64,000 bases of DNA from Neonectria sp. B-13 (lineage: Eukaryota; Ascomycota; Sordariomycetes; Hypocreales; Nectriaceae): the NCBI GenBank assembly GCA_002682825.1, contig NOKP01000019.1, positions 682,001-746,000 on the forward strand, given 5' to 3'. The translations under genes and the position numbers were made by a program. The number at the start of each line of letters is the position of its first letter. The first letter of the stretch is position 1. The notes under the pieces are model-generated. The model was not told where the DNA came from. It ran no database searches and saw nothing but the letters and a program-made list of their open reading frames with translations. Of this stretch, positions 44,721 through 53,300 are shown in pieces.

Positions 44721-45362
44721 TTATCTTCAAATTTGTCGGGCGTAAAGGTCCCGGCGGCGCGGACTTCGTCCAGCAAGGCGTCAGGGGGAATAGCAATGCT
44801 AGAAAGTCATCCTGCCTGTCAGAAATACGTGCGCTTGCATGATTGGTTCCGTGCACACACATTTCAGAAAGGGAGAGGGGCTTGGCTTTCGTCAATAAGC
44901 TTGGATAGGGGTTTGAATTTTCCTTGCCACCAGTAGCGCCTTCTCTCCTGGCTAGACACGTATCGGCGAATGCATACGATAGCTAGTTCTTCATCACATT
45001 GGAGTGGTTGTCATCTGCACAATGTAGTCCGCCCAATCTGGTCTTGGCTTAGGCATGTGAGAATTCAGCCAGGTGCGTCATTTTACGTCAGCTACTTTGG
45101 TCGAGCTGTGCAGACTATGTAGAAGCAAACTGCCGGCCTGTACCCTGCGGGTAGCATGGGTAGATATGAGCAGCTACTAGGCATGTACTAGTAATGCGTC
45201 ATATGTCTGAGTGTTAAAACCAAGACATGGACAAGAGGCAGAGGAAGAGGAAGACTACCCGGGACTGCCCTATTCGCTTCAATGCCACCTCCTTGACTGG
45301 CAGCCACGAAGCCTTTCTGATTTCTCGCACCAGACATAGACCAGTGGGTTCTGTCTAGTAAC
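44721..45362. other. Intergenic, FMO upstream region
   Basis: About 640 bases of normal composition between the AT-rich island and the flavin monooxygenase start. It presumably carries the promoter. Nothing else is recognised. Confidence 0.4.
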
Positions 45363-47618
45363 ATGCAGTCTGCTTCAATGTCCGGGACTTCAGCTACCTC
45401 GACCATCATGGGGGACGTCAAGGTTGCCGTAATCGGCCTCGGTATCATCCGCTCTTTGCCAATGCATGATTTGCGTTTCTCCGATTGTACTGGCTGACAC
45501 CGATTACAGGCCCGGCCGGCCTGACGGCCATCAAAGCGCTACGCGAGGAAGGCTTTGATGTTCAAGGCTTTGAAAGACGAGGCTGCGTGGGCGGCGTGTG
45601 GTCCAACAGCCAGGATGCCGCTTACACGTCCGTCATCCAGGAGACCATCGCCAATGTTAGCAAATTTACAGTGAGTCATATATTCTGTCCAACTTGGCCG
45701 CATGTGAGGCATGTGCTGATCCAACATGGCTATACAGTCTGGTTTCAGCGATTTTCCTGTGCCTCAAGGTGCGTGTCGCAATAAAGCTGATAAGCGAGAA
45801 ACGTACATCGTTGCTCTCTCTCTCTTCCTTTTTTCTCTTTCTTCTCTGTTGTTTGTTTCCTGACATTGGTGTCAGATTGGCCGCCGTACTTGACGGGCTC
45901 GCAGGTTGCAGAGTTCCTCCAAGCGTACGCGACAAAGTTCCAGCTCCATCAACACATTCAGTTCAATACAACGGTTCGCGTGGTGCTCCGCGACGACGCT
46001 GACGCGGGGTGGAACGTTCACATCGCCAAAGAGAATGACGATGAAGAGGAAATTGTGCATTTCGACAAGGTGGTGCTCGGGACTGGTTCCGACACCTTGC
46101 CCGTGTGGCCGCAAATGCTAGGTAGGAACGAGTTCAAGGGTACAGTCATCCATGGACAAAGCTATCGCGAGTATGCGGCCCCTTCAAGCTCTCGGCTACA
46201 AAAGTCAAGCTCGATGAGGCTATACTAAACTGAGGGGACGCAGGCCCAAGAAATTTTCCGGTCAGAGAGTCTTGGTCGTCGGACTCGGGAACACGGCATG
46301 CGAGGTATCGCTCAGTGTCGCCCGCGAAGCTTCGTGCGTTTACCAGTCCTATCGCCGCGGGAGAATCATCATCTCGCGCTACGACGACAACGGCGTCCCG
46401 ACTGACGTCGAGCCGTGGCCCAAGACGCAGCTCAAGTATCTGTTGCTCCATAGGCTGCCGTGGCTCGCCATACGACTGGAGAAGCGTCTCCTGATCAAGA
46501 CGATGGTGAGCGATGCAGCCCGTCACCAAGTCGGAGAAGCCGGAGACTCGGAGCGGCGACGACGACTGCGCGCAGAAGAAAAGATCAGAGGTGAGTGGCG
46601 CCTGATGCCGTGCCCGACAGAGCTAGTACACCCGACAGTGCAAGATGACTTCATCTCGGCTCTGTATTCCAAGCGCGTTGCACCCGTCCAGGGATTCAAG
46701 GCGTTTGCAGGCGCAGATAAGGTGCTTCTGGACGACGGCTCGACGATCCAAGTTGACGCCGTTGTTTTTTGCACTGGGTATGCGCTCGACTTTGACATTA
46801 TGCCCGAGCTGGAAATGGATGGGAGCTGCGGCCTGCCCCTGAAAACGGCGGCGGACCAGCACAAGGCCAAGGCCCAGGCCGGGCAGGCAAAGGCCGCAAC
46901 CGGCGCCACGAGGGAGCAACCCACGCTGCCACGGCTTTATCAAATGTTGTTCCCTCCGCGGTGGGCGTCGTCGGTGGCCATCCTGAGCTGGATGTCGGCG
47001 CTCGAGACGGCGTGGTGCGTGTGCGAGCTGGCTTCCACGGCAGTGTCGCAGGTCTGGGCGGCCGACGCGGCGAGCAGACTGACGCCGGGGCTTCTTCAGC
47101 CTGGGCCATCAGCATCAGGCGAGGCCTATCGGAAGCCAGCGCGGCTACCGACAGAAGCCGAGATGAACGCGGCTGTCGACAAGTACCACGCCTGGTGGCG
47201 ACGAGGGTGGGACAAGGAGCCGTCGGCACACCCAGGCCTGATCCAGCCGTATAGCTTCTACCGCTTCCTGCACGACATGGCCGGCACGGGCATGTACGAA
47301 CACGTAGGCCACTCGCTCAGCCTCCAGAACTGGGTGCTTTGGTGCAAGGACAGACGGCTGCACAGGTGCCTGGCTAGGGGCCCAGCGAGCAGCCACGCAT
47401 GGCGTATGTTTGAGACCAACCCGGCGGGCGTCCCCGGCTGTGGCAGACGTGTCTGGCCCGGAGCGAGACGGGCGGTGCAAGATGCGGTAAGTCGTTTGTC
47501 CTTGACCTTGTTGTCGTTCGTCGTCGTCGCGTAGTTTGTTATTGGATCCATCGCTGACGCCAGCTGCCCCTCATAGTATGAGGATTACGAGCGGTATAGG
47601 CCCAAGGCGGCCGAGTAG
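45363..47618 (+). CDS. Flavin-containing monooxygenase (FMO type), about 616 aa
   Basis: This is a class B flavin monooxygenase, likely to oxidise N or S or to act in a Baeyer-Villiger-like way. Six exons fit: 45363..45441, 45510..45670, 45738..45768, 45876..46170, 46244..47486 and 47577..47618. All have GT-AG introns and preserve frame. The first join gives VAVIGLGPAGLTAIKALREE (FAD GxGxxG). The 31-nt third exon supplies SGFSDFPVPQDWPPYL. The second dinucleotide motif is VLVVGLGNTACE. The late FCTGYALDF corresponds to the conserved ATGY strand. Starts at 45363, 45378 or 45408 are all in frame. The last exon adds only YEDYERYRPKAAE. The gene lies between the divergent PLP enzyme and the co-directional FAD oxidase. 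Confidence 0.87.
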
Positions 47619-48146
47619 CTAGACATACCGCGGGGGCGAGGGCGAGGAGGGATGGTTGGTTCGGGACGGCCCGCTATCCTTCTGTTCACAAGGAGATCTG
47701 TGCTGTGGGTGGCTGCGTATCCATGCAACTAGAACTAGGTATTAATAATGTACCGATAAATGGAGTACTACTACATTAATATCCGTACTGCTAGTCCTGT
47801 ACTCCGTACTCCGTACCAGGTTGCACTACCCTTCTGCGTCAACATCAGCGGTGGGTGGTCTCGCCCCTACACCCTTGCCAACTCCATATACAAGCTTGTG
47901 GTGTTCACTGTCACCATGGCCTCCACGCAGTAGATGGACATGGCCGGGACTGCCTGCCCCCCATCACGTCACGTCTCTGCCCCAAGCTCCATAACGCAGC
48001 CGTCGTAGGTGGTGCTTGGTGCGTGCCCTTGTTGAGCAGCCAGCCAAGAGCGAGCGAGTGTCCCCGAGCCATCTAGCCGCCAGGATCCCGAGCGCATCTC
48101 GAATCATCAATCCCTCAGTAATCATTGCCCTCTTGTTTTGGCTACA
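47619..48146. other. Intergenic, nothing recognised
   Basis: About 530 bases between two co-directional flavoenzyme genes, containing the terminator of the first and the promoter of the second. A triple actccgtact-type repeat occurs near 47800-47815. Confidence 0.4.
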
Positions 48147-49756
48147 ATGGTCGCCGCCTCGCTCTGTAACGACCAAGGCCTCGCTCACGGGCGCGCCGGG
48201 CTGCCCACGCCCGCCAGCACGACTTCATACTGGCATCGAGACCCTTCGCCCAAACTGCTCGGTCACCGCACCTCAAGCGAGCTCCCGCCGTCGACCGATG
48301 TCGTCGTTGTCGGCAGCGGCATCACCGGTGCGTTTGCTGCGCAAGAGCTCGTCGACGCCGGCCGAAGCGTCGTCATGCTTGAGGCGCGCGAGGCATGCTG
48401 GGGCGCAACAGGTCGCGTATGTTTGCAATCTGTGTTACGAACCTGACCCTTTCGTCTATCCATCATGGTACCGCCGTCGTCGTCGGCGTGTGCGGGTAGA
48501 AAAAAGCTCAATACTGATTCCGTCTTGTGTGGCAGAATGGCGGGCATTGTCAACCCGGAGTCTGGGACGGCCCGCCCGAAGTCGCCCGGTTCGAGCTCGA
48601 AACGTTCCATCAGCTCCAGGAGCTCATCCGCAACCACGACATTCCCTGCGACTGGCGCGTGGTTGGCGGTATACATGGAATATATTCACCCGACGTCCTG
48701 GATGCCGCCAAGGGCCAAGTGAAGCGCCTGCAGCGATATCCAGATCTTCGGGACAAGGCCATCCTCATCCAGGACAAGGACGAGCTCACCGCCAGGCGCA
48801 TCCCCGAGGCTCTGGCCGCCGTGTATCAACCCCTGGCGGCCAAATGCTGGCCTTACAAACTCGTCGCCTGGCTCCTGGAACGACTCCTCGGCGAGCACGA
48901 CGTCGCAACCTTTAACCTGCAGACCAACACGCCCGTCACACGCATCGAGCAATGTGAAGAAGGGGGGTCGTCGTCGTGGCTGGTGTACACGCAGAGGGGA
49001 CGAGTGCGAGCACGGGATGTGCTCCTTGCGACCAATGCGTATACCTCGCATCTTGTCCCAAATATGACAGGCCTCATCACGCCTGTGCGAGGGCAGGTCT
49101 GCGCACTTGAGCCTCCCCCCGGGGCAACGCAGCTCCCGCATAGCTACGTCTGGATGAAGGGCGCAGATCACCAGTATTTGATTCAACGAGGCCCAGAGGA
49201 TGCCCAGGTCAACGGCAACAAGTTGCAGCCAGAGGACAGGTCCATTGTCTTTGGCGGCGAGAGGCTAGCAGCAGAAGGCGGGGACGAGGGCATCTCTTGC
49301 GACGACGAGGTTAATCCTGCCGTCAGCCGAGCTTTGCACCAATGTCTCCATGATGCCCTAGAGCTCTGCCCTAACAAAAACAATCCCAACAAGCCCAACA
49401 AACCGCCGGCGCTTCGCGCAGCTTACGAGTGGACCGGCATCATGGGGTATTCAAGCGACGGGGGTCCGTGGGTCGGACGCGTGCCCGAGACTTTGCTCAA
49501 CGACGGGCGTCCCGGCCCGGACCCAGGCGGCAAGGCCGTTTCCGGCGGGCTGTGGATCAGTGCCGGATACACGGGGCACGGGATGCCAGTGGCAGCGAGA
49601 TGTGGTGTCGCTGTCGCCCAGATGATGTCGGGCCGCCATGACCACGTCCAGGTCCCCAAGCAGTGGATGGCTACCAACGGCAGAGTGCAAGCGGCGAGAT
49701 TAGCCGTGCTACCTCGGACGCTGGATGATATTATCCGACAGCTACCGGCCGAATAA
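48147..49756 (+). CDS. FAD-dependent amine/amino-acid oxidase (DAO family), about 496 aa
   Basis: This is a D-amino-acid-oxidase-superfamily flavoprotein of the type that oxidises amines, N-methyl amino acids or gamma-glutamyl amines. Exons 48147..48416 and 48536..49756 flank one intron (GTATGT to GGCAG). Splicing yields the hallmark ATGRNGGHCQPGVWDG. The FAD motif is VVVVGSGITGAFAAQELVDA with the following acidic MLEAREACWG. The substrate/FAD C-terminal region is WISAGYTGHGMPVAARCGV, preceded by EWTGIMGYSSDGGPWVG. The gene is co-directional with the FMO upstream and the large NRPS downstream. Given the N-methyltransferase in the other NRPS, an N-methyl or alpha-amine oxidation is conceivable, but the substrate is unknown. 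Confidence 0.87.
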
Positions 49757-50224
49757 CAAGCAACAATGACATGTTTTTACTCCTCGTGTGCATCGTGACT
49801 ATCTACTATACAATTATGTTGCGTGGTTTCGCAGTGCAGTGCATGGTGCGCCAACCACGTCTACATACTGACCTAGTAAAGGCACCATATCGCGACCCTA
49901 CTAACTGGGCACCCCGGCGTAGCCACGCCATTCGTTGGTCAACTCTGTGCCGACAAACTAAACACCTCCAACCTTCTCGGCAGTTATCTCACCATCGGCC
50001 CCGTCGCCGATCGCCCCAGGTAGTGTAGCAGCCAGGGGACAGCCCCATCCCGCCCGCCTGTCTTGCATCCACTCCGGGGTAGGGAACGGGGGAGGTGGGG
50101 GGCGGGTCTAATAGTTGGCCCTGCTCTTACACAGAATACGACGCAACCTACATGCGCATGCCTCGACCAGCCGACGAGCATGACATTGTTATCGGCTGGC
50201 CCAGCGCAGCAACAGACAGACACA

Positions 50225-50273
50225 GAGGCAGGCAGGCAGGCAAGCAGACAGGCAAGCAGGCAGACATACAGGC
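50225..50273 (+). repeat. Imperfect (CAGG/CAAG/CAGA)n microsatellite
   Basis: About twelve tetranucleotide units (aggc/aagc/agac variants) lie about 95-140 bases upstream of the NRPS start codon, directly before the TATA element. Confidence 0.85.
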
Positions 50274-50321
50274 CGGAGCTCCACGCCGCCAGAAGAATGC
50301 GAGTCCCAACCAAAGTCTTGC

Positions 50322-50329
50322 TATAAAAG
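50322..50329 (+). promoter_or_regulatory. Likely TATA box of the large NRPS
   Basis: TATAAAAG lies 37 bases before the ATG at 50367, implying a very short 5' leader. The call rests on motif and position only. Confidence 0.5.
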
Positions 50330-50366
50330 ATACTGTGTACGTAGTAGGCAGGTCTGCAGGTTGGAC

Positions 50367-53300
50367 ATGACATCTGCCAACGACGCCGCAGAACTGCACA
50401 CAGGCACCGTGAGCAAGCGTCAGGCATACCAACGACAAAGAAGGGAAGAGATGACTTCACACAAGGCCTCAGAGACATCTCATGCCTCGTGGCAGACAAT
50501 TTTGAGTGGGTTCGACCATGAATCGCCCTTGACGGCGCCAGCGCCGCCAGACAGCGTTGTGAGGCACCGGTTCTCCCATCTCGGCTCCCACGGCTTAGAT
50601 GTGTCGACTCCGACGTTGCTCTACGCCGCCTGGGCTCTGGTAGCAAGCCGCCAGGTCAACTTGGATCATGTCCTGTTTGGCCTCGCGGAGCTGGCAGACG
50701 GCGCAGTTCCTGTCGTGCCATTGCACGTCAACACCACGACCACCCAGACAGTGGCAGAGTACCTCGATACGCTGCGGCGACTTCTTCTAGAGGCGGCTCA
50801 GAAAGCGCAGTGTCATGACGGCCTGGATAGCCAGCAGTCTTTGACGTTTCAGACGCTGCTTCACATCCAGTCGTCAAAGCATGTCGCTACTCCAATTCCC
50901 CCAGGCCAGCAGCAGAATCGGGATGATGCCTGGATGGATCAATTGCCACTCAGCTCCTCCTTGGCCATTGAGCTGCATGTCGGTGCCGAGGAGACGACGG
51001 CAGTAGCGAGGTTTCCCTCCAACGTGTTTGCTCCGTGGATGGTCTTGACATTGCTGCAGCGCCTGGGCTTCGTTGTGCTTCAGCTTGCCACTGTCAACCC
51101 GGAGCATCGACTGACACAAATCGACATGGTCACGCCCCAGGATCTCCACACCATATGGCAACGCAACGGCACCGTACCACCGCCAGTCCTTCGCTGTGTG
51201 CACGACATCATCAGCGATATTGCCAGGTCGCAGCCCGATGCGCCCGCTGTGTGCGCCTGGGATGGCACCCTCACTTACGGGCAGCTGGACAGGTTAGCAG
51301 ACAACCTAGCCGGCGAGCTCGCCGCTCTCGGGATTGGTGCAGGCATGGTGGTGCCCGTGTGTTTTGAAAAGTCCCTGTGGGTGACAGTCGCAATGCTGGG
51401 AGTCCTCAAGGCTGGGGGCGCGTTTCTGCTGCTTGACTCGAACCTGCCCGAGAAACGCATCCTCTACATGATCCAAGCCACCGAGGCGACATTGATATTG
51501 GCCTCCCAATCTACTCAGGAGTTGAGCTCTCGACTCGTCCCAAAAACCGTCATCGTTGACGCCGAGTTGTTCGCGCAAGTGGACAAGCAGCCGAGCGTGC
51601 CACTATCTCAGGCGAGCCCGTCGTCTCTCATGTACGCAGTCTTTACATCTGGCAGCACGGGGCTGCCAAAGTGTGTATTAATGACTCATGCAAATGTCGC
51701 TTCGGCTGTTCATTACCAAGCCCATCTCTTGGGCTTCAACAAGGACTCGAGAATATTGGATTACTCTTCCTACAGCTTTACCACCACCATCAGCAATGTT
51801 TTCGGTGCGCTGGCTGTTGGTGGCTGCCTTTGCATCCCCAATGACCAAGACAGACAAAACCAACTCGCTCAAGTCATCAATTCTCTTCAAGTCAACGCCA
51901 TTGACATCACCCCGACTGTCATGCAGACTTTGAACCCCGAGGAGCTCCCTACACTGCAGGCTGTCATATTCGGCGGCGAAGCGGTCTCTGCCAGAGAACT
52001 CCAGCGTTGGTGGGGCAAGGTGCGACTTATTCATTTATATGGTCAGAGCGAATGTACCGCAAATGGCACGATCAATGACAGCCCGCGCACTCTACGTGAT
52101 GTCGCCAGCATTGGTCACGGAGCAGGTCTAGCGACTTGGATCGTTGAGCCTGATGACCATGACAAGTTGGCACCTGTTGGCTGTGTTGGTGAGCTCTTGC
52201 TCGAAGGGCCTCTTGTTGGTCGTGGCTACCTGAATGATGCCAAAAAGACTTCCGCTGTCTTTATCGATGATCCGACGTGGCTGCTTCAGGGTATCACATG
52301 TCTGCCTGGACAAACCAGCCAGCAAGGGCGGCACGGACGGATGTACAAGACAGGGGACCTAGTACAATACAACGAGGATGGAAGCCTAACCTTCCATGGC
52401 CGCAAGGACACGCAAGTCAAGATACGCGGCCAGCGAGTGGAGCTTGGAGAAGTTGAGCACTGGGTCCAAAGTTGCACAGGCGCAAAGCAGGTGGCAGCCG
52501 AAGTCATCGTTCCAAAGGGAGAGCATTCGAGCCCAACACTCGTAGCGTTTCTTCAGACACAAGATGAGGTCGTAGCAAGCGAGGAGCCAGAGCTTACTGC
52601 AACACCAGTCTCGTCAGACGTGCAGCATATGCTGTCGGAGCATTTGCCAGCATACATGCTGCCGACGGCCTTCTTCTGGATGCGATCCTTGCCGAATACC
52701 ACGGCGAGGAAACTGGACCGCAAGCAGCTTCGCAAAATTGGTGCTGGATTCTCCGTCGAGGAGCTTGCTGCGATTCGGACAACCAAAGGGCCCAAGCCGC
52801 AGCCCCTTTCCGAAGAGCAGCTGTGCATCCAGAAAACCTGGGCGGCCATCCTCAACATTCAAGCAAGCAACATTGGCCTTGATGACAGCTTCTTTCATCT
52901 CGGCGGCGACTCTGTCGCGGCGATAAAGGTCGTCAGCGAGCTACGCAGACTCGGCATCCAGCTGACGGTGGCAGACGTCTTGGGCTATCCGGTTTTGAGG
53001 GAGCTAGCTTGCCGAAGTTCTCGGATACAGCATCAAACTCCATCCCAGATTGCGCCTTTTTCCCTTATCGGTGACGAGACGTACAACTCGACGCTCGTGA
53101 GCGACATCTCCAGCCACTACAATTTTGACCGGGCCATGGTACGAGATATGTATCCCTGCACGCGACTTCAGGAGGGCCTGATATCATTGACTTTGAAGCG
53201 CCTTGGCAGCTACCTCGAACAGTCTGTCCTTGAAGTAGCTCCTGGAGCTACAGTCAAGGATTTATGCGCCGCCTGGGAGCAAGTCGTCCACAGCATGCCC

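Larger units (their letters stand above)
49757..50366. promoter_or_regulatory. Upstream region of the large NRPS
   Basis: About 610 bases between the FAD oxidase stop and the NRPS start. It includes a CAGG-rich microsatellite and a TATA box close to the start codon. Confidence 0.45.
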
